56,232 bases of DNA from Candidatus Izimoplasma sp. HR2 (GCA_000753575.1 JRFF01000045.1:1-56232); one strand, 5' to 3'. Counted from the first letter of the stretch, positions 26,074 through 35,321 are shown. Notes: generated from the sequence alone by a model not told the origin. Numbers and translations are program-made.

Positions 26074-26097
26074 GTATATCAACAGCTATTGATATAC
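26074..26097. promoter_or_regulatory. 24-bp near-perfect palindrome, probable operator
   Basis: GTATATCAA (26074-26082) and TTGATATAC (26089-26097) are perfect inverted repeats flanking CAGCTA, whose centre AGCT is itself a palindrome. Only one pair in the 24 bases mismatches. It lies just upstream of the 26063 gene, in the divergent spacer with the M42 gene at 26194. The size and symmetry suit a dimeric repressor of GntR or TetR type. Confidence 0.6.
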
Positions 26098-26193
26098 ACT
26101 CCCTTCCACACATTATAACTCTATATAAATTATACATTAATTCACTTTTAATAACCAATAAAATTATGATATAATAGCTTGAGGTGATTATTG

Positions 26194-27216
26194 ATGAAAT
26201 TAGATACTAAATATATTTTAGAATTAGCAAAAGAAATATTAATGATTCATAGCCCTAGTGGATTCACTAAGGATATTACAAAAAGAATTGAAGTTGAGGC
26301 TGATAAATTTGGTCTTACTTATGAAAGAACTAAAAAAGGAAATACAATTATTTCTTTTGATGGAAGTTCAAGTTATACAGTAGGACTTGCAGTACATGTA
26401 GATACTTTAGGAGCTATGGTACGTAGTATTTCATCAACTGGTGAAATTAAGTTTACGACTATTGGCGGTCCTTTATGGCCTACGCTTGATGGTGAATATT
26501 GCACTATACAAACTAGAGATGGTAAAAACTATACAGGGACATTCTTATCAACAAGTCCTGCGGTTCATGTTTTTAAAGATGCAAAATCAAAGCCTCGTGA
26601 TCCTGAAAACATGTATGTAAGAATTGATGAAGTTGTTAAAACTAAAGAAGATGTTTTAAAATTAGGAATTGGTGTAGGTAACTTTATCTTTATTGATCCT
26701 AAAACAACAATTACTAAAAGTGGATTTGTAAAATCAAGATTTTTAGATGATAAAATCAATGTAGCTAGTATCTTTGGAATGATTAAATATATGAAAGATA
26801 ATAAAATAGTTCCTAAATATACACTTAAATTTATAATTTCTACATATGAAGAAGTTGGCCATGGTGCTTCATTCATCCCAGAACTTGATGAAATGATTGC
26901 AGTTGATATGGGATGTATTGGTGATGACTTAACCTGTACTGAATTTGATGTATCTATTTGTCCTAAGGATTCAACTGGACCATATGATTATGATTTAACT
27001 AATAGATTAGTAAAAACTGCAGAAGATAATAAAATAGCTCATGCAGTTGATATTTACCCATTCTATGGTAGTGATGTATCAGCAGCAATACGTGGTGGTA
27101 ATGATCTTAAAGGAGCACTTTGTGGTCCTGGAGTGCATGCTTCACATGGTATGGAGAGAACTCACATTGAAGGAATTGAAGCAACAATAGAATTGCTACT
27201 TAATTACGTAAAATAG
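26194..27216 (+). CDS. M42 family aminopeptidase, second copy
   Basis: A 340-residue di-metal peptidase distinct from the one at 4118-5173. Metal and catalytic residues: AVHVDTLGAM (His, Asp), FLDDKINVA (bridging Asp), TYEEVGHGA (Glu pair), VDMGCIG (Asp) and a C-terminal His in GVHASHGMERTH. The YGSDVSAA segment is also typical. The start is the ATG at 26194, after GAGGTGATTA; a TTG precedes it. A TATAAT box lies at 26170-26175. The divergent layout suggests separate control from the tethered-protein operon. The substrate range is not predictable. Confidence 0.92.
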   Translation: MKLDTKYILELAKEILMIHSPSGFTKDITKRIEVEADKFGLTYERTKKGNTIISFDGSSSYTVGLAVHVDTLGAMVRSISSTGEIKFTTIGGPLWPTLDGEYCTIQTRDGKNYTGTFLSTSPAVHVFKDAKSKPRDPENMYVRIDEVVKTKEDVLKLGIGVGNFIFIDPKTTITKSGFVKSRFLDDKINVASIFGMIKYMKDNKIVPKYTLKFIISTYEEVGHGASFIPELDEMIAVDMGCIGDDLTCTEFDVSICPKDSTGPYDYDLTNRLVKTAEDNKIAHAVDIYPFYGSDVSAAIRGGNDLKGALCGPGVHASHGMERTHIEGIEATIELLLNYVK

Positions 27217-27234
27217 TGTATTGGAGGGGTTATT

Positions 27235-27645
27235 GTGGGTAAGATAACATATTCATATGGAAGTAATTACAATTTTAGATTAACCATTGGAATGATGATT
27301 CAAACTTTCTTTATAATTTTATTTGGAGTTGTTGTTCCATATATTTATATATCCATAGTCTTAATATTAATAATTTTTTATGCTATGGCTTACTCTAAAT
27401 ATAAAAAAGAAGTTTTAATACTTGAAGGTAACTATATTTATAAATCTAACCCATTTATGTCTAGAAAAATTATTAATATATTTGATTATGAAGAATTCAA
27501 ATTAGAACCATCACTAAATTCTTTTAAAATAACAGCTTATAATCCTAAGTTTGATGTTAGATCAAGAATATTAGTAGATGAATTCTCATCTCCAATTGAA
27601 GAAATCTATAAAAATATTATTTCTATGTATAGAAATAATCATTAA
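27235..27645 (+). CDS. Hypothetical membrane protein with a possible PH-like domain
   Basis: A 136-residue protein with two adjacent hydrophobic helices (about 17-50) followed by a soluble domain: KEVLILEGNYIYKSNPF, then IINIFDYEEFKLE. The arrangement of two helices then a small beta domain with a Y-I-Y-K strand resembles bacterial PH-like membrane proteins. This is inferred from layout only. The start is GTG at 27235, after GGAGGGG. It lies 18 bases after the M42 gene and is probably cotranscribed with it. Confidence 0.65.
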   Translation: MGKITYSYGSNYNFRLTIGMMIQTFFIILFGVVVPYIYISIVLILIIFYAMAYSKYKKEVLILEGNYIYKSNPFMSRKIINIFDYEEFKLEPSLNSFKITAYNPKFDVRSRILVDEFSSPIEEIYKNIISMYRNNH

Positions 27646-27660
27646 AATGATAACATTTTG

Positions 27661-27697
27661 AAAGTTAGTGCTAATTTATATAGCACTAACTTTTTTT
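27661..27697 (+). terminator. Terminator after the M42/PH-like gene pair
   Basis: AAAGTTAGTGCTA (27661-27673) and TAGCACTAACTTT (27681-27693) form a 13-pair stem followed by TTTT. Confidence 0.9.
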
Positions 27698-27731
27698 TAT
27701 GATATAATTTAATGTTAAAGGTGGTAATAAT

Positions 27732-28841
27732 ATGATAATTAAATTTCCAGATTACAGTAACTCAATAATGAATGTATCAAATTCAATATTAAAGTATTAT
27801 GGTGTTAAAACTAAATATAATGGTATTGATGTTTTAGATGAAAAATTAAAGAATGACTATAACCATATTATATATATTTTACTTGATGGCATGGGTACTA
27901 ATGTAGTAAAAAAACTATTGAAAAAGACTGACGGATTAAGAAGATATATGCGAAAAGAAATCACTTCAGTTTTCCCTCCAACTACTGTTGCAGCAACTGA
28001 TGCAGTCATTTCTGGAGTTCCTCCAATTACTAATGGACACCTAGGATGGGTTCAATATTTTCCTAATGAAGATGTTAATATGGTAGTATTCCAACAAAGA
28101 GATTTTTATGATGAAGACAATATAATTGAAGAAGATTTAAGAGAAAAATACTTATCTTTTAAAAGAATGTATCAACAAATTTCCGAAGTAAATAAAGATG
28201 TAAATGCAAGTGAGATATTCCCATCATTTTTAGAAGGTGGAGCTGAATCATTTGCTGAACAAGTTGAAAGAGTTCTCACTAAAGTTAAAAACAATGATAA
28301 ATCGTTCACATATATTTATTGGACTCAACCAGATTTATATCAACACCAGTTCGGAGTATATAGTGATGAAGTAAAAGATGTTCTTGAAGAGCTAAACGTA
28401 AGCTTTGAAGACTTAATAAATAATATTGATGATGATACACTAGTTGTCGTAATCGCAGATCATGGATTAACTGATGTACAGCCACTAAATCTATTTGAAT
28501 ATACAGATATTCTATCTTCACTTAAAAGATTACCTTCGCTAGAACCTCGTGCTACTAATTTCTTTGTTAAAGAAGAAAAACTAGATAGTTTTAGAGAAAT
28601 GTTTAATCGTTATTTTGAAAATGAGTACTTATTATATTCAAAACAAGAAGTACTTGATATGAAATTATTTGGCGATGGTATTCAACATAAAATGATTGAT
28701 AGTTTTTTAGGTGATTTTATTGCCATTGCTATTGATAAATATATGTTTGTGCTAAATGAAGGTAAATCGTATAAAGCGCATCACGCAGGTCTTTTAGAAG
28801 ATGAAATGATGGTACCATTGATAATATACTCAAAAAAATAA
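27732..28841 (+). CDS. Alkaline-phosphatase-superfamily phosphodiesterase
   Basis: A 369-residue cytosolic enzyme of the alkaline phosphatase/nucleotide pyrophosphatase fold. The metal-binding YILLDGMG, the nucleophile region SVFPPTTVAATDAVISG with a catalytic Thr, PPITNGHLGW and a C-terminal VVIADHGLTDV (Asp, His) are all present. Likely reactions are phosphodiester or pyrophosphate hydrolysis, with substrate unknown. There is no signal peptide. AAAGGTGG precedes the ATG and a TATAAT box lies about 20 bases further up, so it is transcribed alone. Confidence 0.85.
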   Translation: MIIKFPDYSNSIMNVSNSILKYYGVKTKYNGIDVLDEKLKNDYNHIIYILLDGMGTNVVKKLLKKTDGLRRYMRKEITSVFPPTTVAATDAVISGVPPITNGHLGWVQYFPNEDVNMVVFQQRDFYDEDNIIEEDLREKYLSFKRMYQQISEVNKDVNASEIFPSFLEGGAESFAEQVERVLTKVKNNDKSFTYIYWTQPDLYQHQFGVYSDEVKDVLEELNVSFEDLINNIDDDTLVVVIADHGLTDVQPLNLFEYTDILSSLKRLPSLEPRATNFFVKEEKLDSFREMFNRYFENEYLLYSKQEVLDMKLFGDGIQHKMIDSFLGDFIAIAIDKYMFVLNEGKSYKAHHAGLLEDEMMVPLIIYSKK

Positions 28842-28866
28842 ACTCCAAATATTGGAGTTTATTTTT
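28837..28866. terminator. Bidirectional terminator between convergent genes
   Basis: AATAAACTCCAA and TTGGAGTTTATT form a hairpin with a four-base loop, T-rich on both sides. It lies between the phosphodiesterase (plus) and the c-di-GMP enzyme (minus). Confidence 0.85.
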
Positions 28867-31072
28867 TTATTAAAGTAGTAATAAATTTAAAATCTTTTTC
28901 GAATGCTTGTATAATCTTTGAATCAAATTGTGTACCTGAGTTATTCTTAATTTCTAAAAGTGCTTGAATTGGAGAAATCATTTTACGATATGTTCTTTTA
29001 GTTGTCATTGCATCATATGCATCAGCAACAGCAATTATTCTTGATTCAATTGGTATATCTTCTCCAGAAATACCTCTTGGATATCCTTTTCCATCAATTC
29101 TTTCATGGTGAGAAAGAATAATTAAAGATATTCTTCTCATATTTCTTGTTGAATTTAGTATTCTAAATCCAATTTCTGAATGTTTCTTAATTTCTCCATA
29201 TTCTTCTTTTGTAAGCACACCTTTTTTATTTAGTATTTCAATCGGAATTATTATTTTTCCAATATCATGAAGTAGTGCTGCAGTATGTATTTCTTGAATA
29301 TTTGTTCTACTTAGTCCCATAGACTGTGCAATTCTTTCAGATAAAATAGATACATCTCTAGAATGACTCTCTGATGAAGGATCCTTTTCATATAATGTAT
29401 TTAATATTGTTTCTACTGCATTACTTCTAATTGAGCTTAATGTAATTAGTTTTTCCTGATACATTGCGTCTTCAGCATTTTTGTATGAATTTTCAATAGA
29501 TTGTGTCTCATTATATACTGTATCGTATCCATAAGACGCAGAAATTTTCAAAGAATTAATTTTTTCATTTTCTGTTTTTTCGATTATATTTTTTATGATT
29601 TGTTCAGCTTCTTCTTCTGTTGTTTTAGGCAAAACAAATACAAATTCATCTCCACCCATTCTGGCTAGAAAATCATTTTCTCTTATAGATGCTTTAAAAA
29701 TACTAGTTATTTTCTTAAGTAACTTATCTCCTGAAGAATGTCCGAATGAATCATTAAAGAATTTCAACCCGTTAATATCACTTACTATCAACGTTATTGG
29801 ATAATTTTCAGGTATATTTATTAATGATATTTGTTTATCATAGAACCTTCTATTATGTAATTTTGTAAGATTATCTACATAACTTAGTCTTTCTAAAGAC
29901 TCTCTATATTCAATTCTTTTTGATATATCTTTAAAAGAAACAACTGCTCCAATTACTTTTCCATCTTTATATTGTGGATTTGAAGAGAATTCTACAGGAA
30001 AATTAGTTCTATCTTTTTTCCATATAAATTCATTATCATTTCTTACACTTTTTTTAGTTCTTAATGAAGTGTATATAGCACAGTCTTGTTTACTATATAA
30101 TGTTCCATTAGGATAAGAGTGGTGAATCAGTTCATGAATATTAAAACCTAATAGCTCCTCTTCATTATCATATCCTAATAATTGTAATACACTATTATTA
30201 ACAAATGTACAAATACCATTTATATCTACTCCAAATATACCTTCTGCAGTAGAATCAAGAATCATTTGAGTCTTTTCAGCAGAATCAAGAATTGTGTTTT
30301 GATAATCTTGATTAACCTGTTTAAACAGGGTATCTAAAGGTTTGCGAATACTATTAATTACTATTGTATAATATAAAATTCCTAGTCCAATAGTTCTTAT
30401 AATATGCCCTAAAAAGTTTTGTATTGCAAATACTCCTGCATATTGTGTAAACATAAACGAGGAAATTATAAACAAAATCATCATTAATATTATGTTATTA
30501 AAATAGTTATCTCGTTTCTCTTTATCTCTTCTTAGAAGGATAACTATTGAAATTACATAAATTAATTCAATTACATACTCACTGAATATTTTAAAATTTG
30601 TTAATCCAGAACCTACGATATAACAATCAGGAAATATTCTTAAGAAAATTAAAATTGTAAAAAGTGCTCCAACTATTGATAAAATTAAAATATTTAAAGA
30701 AAAATTAACTTTTTTATTAATAAAAACTATAGCAATTAAAAATACTATAGCTTGCATTCCGGAAGATAAAATCCACAACTGTGTTGGTAGATTTGCATCA
30801 TAATTAACAAAAAAGTCCATACCTTGATATGCTAAAGCATGAATGAAAACAATTAGTGTTGAAATAAAAATACCAGGAGCTAATCTTACAACTAAATTAT
30901 TTTTACTAATCTTAATAGCTGAAAGTGAAACAATAAATATAGAAATCCCAATAAATAATGTCAAGAATTCAATAAGCATATGAAAAACAGGATAACTAAG
31001 TTCAGATATCACAAACATAAGAATAGTAAATAACATAACAGATATAATAATATAAATATGTTTAATATTCAT
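28859..31072 (-). CDS. Bifunctional c-di-GMP enzyme: MASE3-PAS-GGDEF-HD-GYP
   Basis: A 737-residue membrane sensor. Residues 1-245 hold about eight membrane helices with the MASE3-like IFPDCYIVGSGLTNFKIFSEY (shown split by the helix end). Residues 265-390 are a PAS domain (ILDSTAEGIFGVDINGICTF). Residues 395-550 are a diguanylate cyclase with intact GGDEF (473-477) and an intact product-inhibition RxxD site (REND, 464-467). Residues 555-737 are an HD-GYP phosphodiesterase with HDIGK (602-606) and HHERIDGKGYP (655-665). Both catalytic sites look active, so it can make and degrade c-di-GMP. It is transcribed alone. Confidence 0.93.
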   Translation of the reverse strand: MNIKHIYIIISVMLFTILMFVISELSYPVFHMLIEFLTLFIGISIFIVSLSAIKISKNNLVVRLAPGIFISTLIVFIHALAYQGMDFFVNYDANLPTQLWILSSGMQAIVFLIAIVFINKKVNFSLNILILSIVGALFTILIFLRIFPDCYIVGSGLTNFKIFSEYVIELIYVISIVILLRRDKEKRDNYFNNIILMMILFIISSFMFTQYAGVFAIQNFLGHIIRTIGLGILYYTIVINSIRKPLDTLFKQVNQDYQNTILDSAEKTQMILDSTAEGIFGVDINGICTFVNNSVLQLLGYDNEEELLGFNIHELIHHSYPNGTLYSKQDCAIYTSLRTKKSVRNDNEFIWKKDRTNFPVEFSSNPQYKDGKVIGAVVSFKDISKRIEYRESLERLSYVDNLTKLHNRRFYDKQISLINIPENYPITLIVSDINGLKFFNDSFGHSSGDKLLKKITSIFKASIRENDFLARMGGDEFVFVLPKTTEEEAEQIIKNIIEKTENEKINSLKISASYGYDTVYNETQSIENSYKNAEDAMYQEKLITLSSIRSNAVETILNTLYEKDPSSESHSRDVSILSERIAQSMGLSRTNIQEIHTAALLHDIGKIIIPIEILNKKGVLTKEEYGEIKKHSEIGFRILNSTRNMRRISLIILSHHERIDGKGYPRGISGEDIPIESRIIAVADAYDAMTTKRTYRKMISPIQALLEIKNNSGTQFDSKIIQAFEKDFKFITTLIKK

Positions 31073-31141
31073 AATTACCCTCCATAATACTACTTATTCT
31101 ATTTCAATATTAGTATATCATACTTGATTATTTATAAAAAA

Positions 31142-31175
31142 TAAAAAAAGATTTTAAATAAATAGAATCTTTTTT
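31142..31175 (-). terminator. Terminator after the 31174-32488 gene pair
   Basis: AAAAAAGATT (31144-31153) and AATCTTTTTT (31166-31175) pair around a twelve-base loop, overlapping the stop of the 31174 gene. Confidence 0.65.
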
Positions 31176-31560
31176 ATGTAATAATATCAATTTTATAATA
31201 TATGTTATTTAAGAATGATTTTACTCCAGTTACTTCAATTTCAATAAACGAAACATCAAACTCAATATCTACATCATCAACTGTCACAATAACTATGTAG
31301 TTTTCACCATTTTTTGTTAAACTAGCAATCTCTAATGTTTTATCGTCTAGTAACGTTTGAAAGTTAAGACAAAAATCTGTCGTTTCAGAGTTGAAGTGAT
31401 CAGTACATACCTCTTCACTTTGAATATTAGTAAAGTAACTATTAATTAATACTTCTTTATCAGTAAATCCAGCAGGTGTTACAAATACTAAAAATCCACC
31501 ATACCCTACTCCACTAATAACAACTATCAAAATTAATAATTTCTTTAGTTTATTAAGCAT
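31174..31560 (-). CDS. Small membrane-anchored extracytoplasmic protein
   Basis: A 128-residue protein: a lysine-rich start (MLNKLKKLLILIVVISGVGY) with one membrane helix, then an outer domain with two Cys (EEVCTDHF and TDFCLNF) that could form a disulfide, followed by beta strands. The size and the T/D/K-rich pattern recall DUF4878 or NTF2-like secreted domains, but no family is claimed. The start is the ATG at 31560, after AGGTGAAGAAA. It overlaps the DUF697 gene by eight bases, so the two are cotranslated. Confidence 0.65.
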   Translation of the reverse strand: MLNKLKKLLILIVVISGVGYGGFLVFVTPAGFTDKEVLINSYFTNIQSEEVCTDHFNSETTDFCLNFQTLLDDKTLEIASLTKNGENYIVIVTVDDVDIEFDVSFIEIEVTGVKSFLNNIYYKIDIIT

Positions 31561-32488
31561 TTTCTTCACCTTTAGCTTTTTTAGCACGTTTTTTAAATGG
31601 TTTACCAAATACTGATGCTACACCTTTAGGAAATACTGCAAGTCCACCTGCAATAATTATTGGCATCATTTTAATTGACTCTTTATAAGCTAATCTTCTT
31701 ATTTGCTTTTTATCCAATAATTTATTATCTCTAAATAAGTAAGTTCTAGTTACTACTCCTACTCTACAAGTAAGCATCCCATTAGCTATACCACCTAAAA
31801 TTGAAGAACTAATAGTTTTAATAAAAGGTAAATCAGTCATAGTTTCACTAATTTTACTAGGTAAAAGTTCACTAACTTCTAACTCTTCAATACCTTCAGC
31901 TATAATACTAGTTACTAGCACATTTAAGCTTAATTTAGCTAAATTAGGATATGTAGGTCTAAATCCTGATAACTGAACAATCTCTTTAATCATTTTTAAA
32001 TTGATCGCAATAACACTTAACATATCTAAATTACCATTTTGCGATAAAGCAGTACTTACTAGCACTGTTTCACTATTCTTAATAATTAATTTATTCATTT
32101 CATCTTTAATAGTGGTATTAAATACAGTAGCAAGTGATTCCTTTAATTTCTCTTTATCTTTCATATTATCTCTAATTAAAGTTTTATCCTCTTCAGTTAA
32201 TTTATCATTAGTAAGTAAAATCTTAGCCGCATCTTTATACAGGCGATATTTTTTAGAATCATCAAGTAAAGCGTCGATACTAAAAGCCGGAGCAAACAAG
32301 ATTACTCTTAAAGGATTAATTATTAATACATAAAGTAAAATGACAGATAATCCATAGAATCCATACTCAACATACTCATGAATATCTCTTAATCTTTCTC
32401 CTACACTTATTACATTACTAATAAATATAAAGAAAAATAAGATTACTACTCCTATTCCTATTAAATACCAAAATCGTTTCTTTTCCAT
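31553..32488 (-). CDS. DUF697/YcjF-like membrane protein
   Basis: A 311-residue protein with two N-terminal helices and further hydrophobic segments near 175-200, 225-245 and 270-290. The middle and C-terminal parts carry the DUF697-type sequence AINLKMIKEIVQLSGFRPTYP (shown in part), LSLNVL and GIANGMLTCRVGVVTRTYL. The family often accompanies GTPases or stress membranes, but no GTPase is adjacent here. The function is unknown. It overlaps the small anchored protein downstream. Confidence 0.75.
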   Translation of the reverse strand: MEKKRFWYLIGIGVVILFFFIFISNVISVGERLRDIHEYVEYGFYGLSVILLYVLIINPLRVILFAPAFSIDALLDDSKKYRLYKDAAKILLTNDKLTEEDKTLIRDNMKDKEKLKESLATVFNTTIKDEMNKLIIKNSETVLVSTALSQNGNLDMLSVIAINLKMIKEIVQLSGFRPTYPNLAKLSLNVLVTSIIAEGIEELEVSELLPSKISETMTDLPFIKTISSSILGGIANGMLTCRVGVVTRTYLFRDNKLLDKKQIRRLAYKESIKMMPIIIAGGLAVFPKGVASVFGKPFKKRAKKAKGEENA

Positions 32489-32547
32489 AAAATCACCTCG
32501 GTATTATTTTATCATAAATGGCTACATTATCAAACAAAAAGCCAAAA

Positions 32548-32575
32548 GAAAACACCAATATTAATTGGTGTTTAT
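32548..32575 (-). terminator. Terminator after the four-helix membrane gene
   Basis: AAACACCAAT (32550-32559) and ATTGGTGTTT (32564-32573) form a ten-pair stem with an ATTA loop, with T-rich flanks. Confidence 0.75.
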
Positions 32576-32593
32576 TTTTATTTATTTATCCTT

Positions 32594-33124
32594 TTACTCA
32601 GTATCAGCATTTCTAAGTGCTAAGAACAATACAAACATATTATAGAATGTATAAATTGTTGCTAAAACATATGCAAAATTGTAACCACTAACAACAACAT
32701 CACTTAATACATCAAAATCATATTGGAATAATCCAATTACAATATCTCCATTTACTGTCTCAGGAATTATATAATAAAATACTAATTGAGCTACTATTAA
32801 TAAGAAACTAAGAATAGTATTGTAAAAAATACTTTCTGAAATAGCTCCAGATTCTACTTTTTCACCAGTTTGAGTAAAAATTAAGAATCCTAAATTTAAT
32901 AAGAAAAATAAAATAAACCAAACAAGTGGGAAATTAAACACTTCAACTTGTGTTCCATAAGCCACAGATAAATCTAAACTAAATATTCCTTTGTCAATTG
33001 CTCCATACATAGTTTTTGGAAAATTATTAAAGTATATAACTAATACTAAGAAAATTCCTAACCCTACAAATACATTAAGTTTATTATAAATACCTAATAA
33101 AGCTTCTTTATCATTTTTTTTCAT
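32594..33124 (-). CDS. Four-helix membrane protein, unknown function
   Basis: A 176-residue protein with four predicted membrane helices (about 15-35, 60-85, 95-120 and 145-170). The two outside loops are rich in acidic and aromatic residues. No family motif is recognised. The start at 33124 follows GGAGGTCAAG; the outer ATG at 33148 lacks a ribosome site. It overlaps the Ntdp-like gene by 14 bases, implying cotranscription with it. Confidence 0.65.
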   Translation of the reverse strand: MKKNDKEALLGIYNKLNVFVGLGIFLVLVIYFNNFPKTMYGAIDKGIFSLDLSVAYGTQVEVFNFPLVWFILFFLLNLGFLIFTQTGEKVESGAISESIFYNTILSFLLIVAQLVFYYIIPETVNGDIVIGLFQYDFDVLSDVVVSGYNFAYVLATIYTFYNMFVLFLALRNADTE

Positions 33125-33647
33125 CTTGACCTCCAGTGTATTTTTCATACCATGCTCTTACTAATTCTTTATCAAAAGGTTCTCTTCTGTTTTCAACTAA
33201 TTCTTTTAACATATCTAATTCAGTTTCTAATATTTGTTTTAAATCATTAGGATAATCCATCTTAATTTGATGTTTATTATATTCATTACGATCAAGTACA
33301 CTAAAACTAAAATCATCAAGTACCTTAATATCTAAATCGTAATCAATATATTTTAATGCTTCATCATCAATTATATATGGAGAAGCAATATTACAATAAA
33401 AATGAATTTCATTTTTCTTGATAATCCCGATAATATTAAACCATCTATTTTTATAGAACCATGATACAGAAGGCTCCCTAGTATGCCAAAATCTTCCGTT
33501 AGCCTCAATTACTTTAGTTCTTTTGTTCGCAACAATAATATATTCATCATCCGCATATAATACAGTTGCTTTTTCCCAAATTCGGTGTAGTGATTCATCA
33601 TGTTTATAACTCTGAATTTGAATATCTTCATTTATCTTAGGAATCAT
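33111..33647 (-). CDS. DUF402 nucleoside di/triphosphatase, Ntdp/YgaC family
   Basis: A 178-residue protein closely following the YgaC/SAV1845 (Ntdp) pattern: IQSYKHDESLHRIWEKATVL, then WHTREPSVSWFYKNRWFNII, FYCNIASPY and DDEALKYIDYDLDIKV. Members hydrolyse nucleoside tri- and diphosphates with divalent metal, and the conserved His, Arg, Tyr and Asp residues are retained. It has a normal length. It is the first gene of a pair with the four-helix membrane protein. Confidence 0.88.
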   Translation of the reverse strand: MIPKINEDIQIQSYKHDESLHRIWEKATVLYADDEYIIVANKRTKVIEANGRFWHTREPSVSWFYKNRWFNIIGIIKKNEIHFYCNIASPYIIDDEALKYIDYDLDIKVLDDFSFSVLDRNEYNKHQIKMDYPNDLKQILETELDMLKELVENRREPFDKELVRAWYEKYTGGQDEKK

Positions 33648-33700
33648 TCTTTCACTCCTCTCATAACAATTATAACAAAATTTTAATTAATTTAATAAGA

Positions 33701-34213
33701 TTATTTAATTAAAAAATCTTTCCCCTTTAAACTTTCTGGTTCATGTTTAAATAATTCATTATATCCTTGCTGTCTTAATACTTCATAAGCTAGTATAGCA
33801 ACAGTATTACTTAAGTTTAAACTTCTTACTTTCTGTGTCATTGGTAATCTTAAACAGTTATCTAAATGATTACTTAAGATCTCTTTAGGAATACCACTAG
33901 ATTCACTACCAAAGATTAAATATACATCTTTATCTTCTTTATTAAAATTCATTTTATCAGGTGGTTTCTGTCCATATCTAGTTAAAAAGAAATAATCTCC
34001 GTCATTTTCACTTGCGAAATGATCCCAATCTTTATAAACTTTATAATTCACGTGTTCTAGATAGTTAGCTGCACTTCTTCTTACTGACTTAATATCTAAA
34101 CTGAATCCTAGAGGCTCAATTAAATGTAAAAACATATCAGTCGCAGCACATGTTCTCATAATATTTCCTGTATTTTGTGGTATCTCAGGATGATATAAAA
34201 CTACATGATTCAT
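33701..34213 (-). CDS. trmL: tRNA (cytidine/uridine-2'-O)-methyltransferase TrmL
   Basis: A 170-residue SPOUT enzyme that methylates the wobble ribose of leucine tRNAs. It has the family start YHPEIPQNTGNIMRTCAATD, EPLGFSLD, and the trefoil-knot motifs LIFGSESSGIP, LRLPM and VRSLNLSNTVAILAYE. It is immediately downstream of queG (four bases), so two anticodon-loop modification genes form an operon. Confidence 0.95.
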   Translation of the reverse strand: MNHVVLYHPEIPQNTGNIMRTCAATDMFLHLIEPLGFSLDIKSVRRSAANYLEHVNYKVYKDWDHFASENDGDYFFLTRYGQKPPDKMNFNKEDKDVYLIFGSESSGIPKEILSNHLDNCLRLPMTQKVRSLNLSNTVAILAYEVLRQQGYNELFKHEPESLKGKDFLIK

Positions 34214-34217
34214 ATAA

Positions 34218-35171
34218 TCACTTTCTTTCTAATAAATTTATAACTTTTAACGCCGTTTTATTATACCATAAAACATTACTATATTTATCCATACTTTTCT
34301 TAATAATTGGAATCGCACTTTTTATATCTTGATTACCTAGTAAACAAAGCGCATTTCTCTTTATAACTAAAGGCCCTCTCCAACTAGATGCATTTTCACC
34401 ATATTTATTACTATATTCATTATTACTCATTTCTAATAACTCTACTAAATTAATATTTTCAATCCCACTAGGTTCAAATTCATTATGTATTTTGAAATTA
34501 ATACCCAAATTTTTAGGACATACTTTTTGACAAATATCACATCCATAAACCATTGTTTTTAAATATCCAATTTCTTCATTACTAAATTCTTTTTTAGCTT
34601 GAGTAAAACTTGATATACATAATTCAGCATTAAATCCATCATCAAGTGCGTTACTAGGACAAGCATCAATACATATCCTACAGTCTCCACAACTATCTAG
34701 TTTACCAATATCTTCTTTAATTTCTTGATCAATTAATATAGTAGCTAAGTATAGATAAGATCCATACTTCTTATTAATTAGAAATTGATTTTTACCTAAA
34801 AATCCCATATTTGCTAAATATGATGCATATCTTTCATCAATATCACTTATATCTACACTACCGTGACATTTGATACCTTCGTTTATTAACTCTTTAGTTA
34901 TACTTTCTAGTATAACTTTAAAAACTGTGTGATAGTCCAAATTATAGCTATATCTAGATAAAATACCATAACCTTTACCTTTATATTTAAGTTCTTCACT
35001 TGGGTAACTAATTCCTAATGTAATAATTGTTTTATATTTATCTAAATTACCTAGATACTTAAAAGAATCTTCAATGTTTAAAGATCTTCTTTTTTCTAAA
35101 TATTCACTTGTGCTCACAAATCCGTATACTTCTACGTATTTACTAAGTATGTTACTAATCTTTTCTTTCAT
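34218..35171 (-). CDS. queG: Epoxyqueuosine reductase QueG
   Basis: QueG performs the last step of queuosine synthesis in tRNA using cobalamin and two [4Fe-4S] clusters. The cluster motifs are CGDCRICIDACPSNAL and CDICQKVCP, and the YASYLANMGFLGKNQFLI segment is typical of the catalytic domain. At 317 residues it is shorter than the roughly 380 of E. coli and B. subtilis, ending after one HEAT-like unit (ALCLLGNQDIKSAIPIIKK). It stops with TGA, evidence that TGA is a stop here. No queuosine synthesis genes are nearby. Confidence 0.93.
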   Translation of the reverse strand: MKEKISNILSKYVEVYGFVSTSEYLEKRRSLNIEDSFKYLGNLDKYKTIITLGISYPSEELKYKGKGYGILSRYSYNLDYHTVFKVILESITKELINEGIKCHGSVDISDIDERYASYLANMGFLGKNQFLINKKYGSYLYLATILIDQEIKEDIGKLDSCGDCRICIDACPSNALDDGFNAELCISSFTQAKKEFSNEEIGYLKTMVYGCDICQKVCPKNLGINFKIHNEFEPSGIENINLVELLEMSNNEYSNKYGENASSWRGPLVIKRNALCLLGNQDIKSAIPIIKKSMDKYSNVLWYNKTALKVINLLERK

Positions 35172-35235
35172 ATAATCACCATATAAATAATATAATTGTA
35201 TTTAACTGTAATGTCAAAATATATTGTGTGCTTAA

Positions 35236-35278
35236 AATATACATATTCGTAATATTGTAGTATTTAATATACATATCG
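35236..35278. promoter_or_regulatory. Direct repeats ahead of the XRE regulator gene
   Basis: AATATACATATTCG (35236-35249) and AATATACATATCG (35266-35278) are near-identical direct repeats 30 bases apart, about three helical turns. They lie in the queG/XRE divergent spacer and are candidate binding sites for the XRE protein or another regulator. Confidence 0.45.
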
Positions 35279-35321
35279 AAGAATGTTTGTTGTAATTTGC
35301 TACAATAAGAGCGGTGATGTT

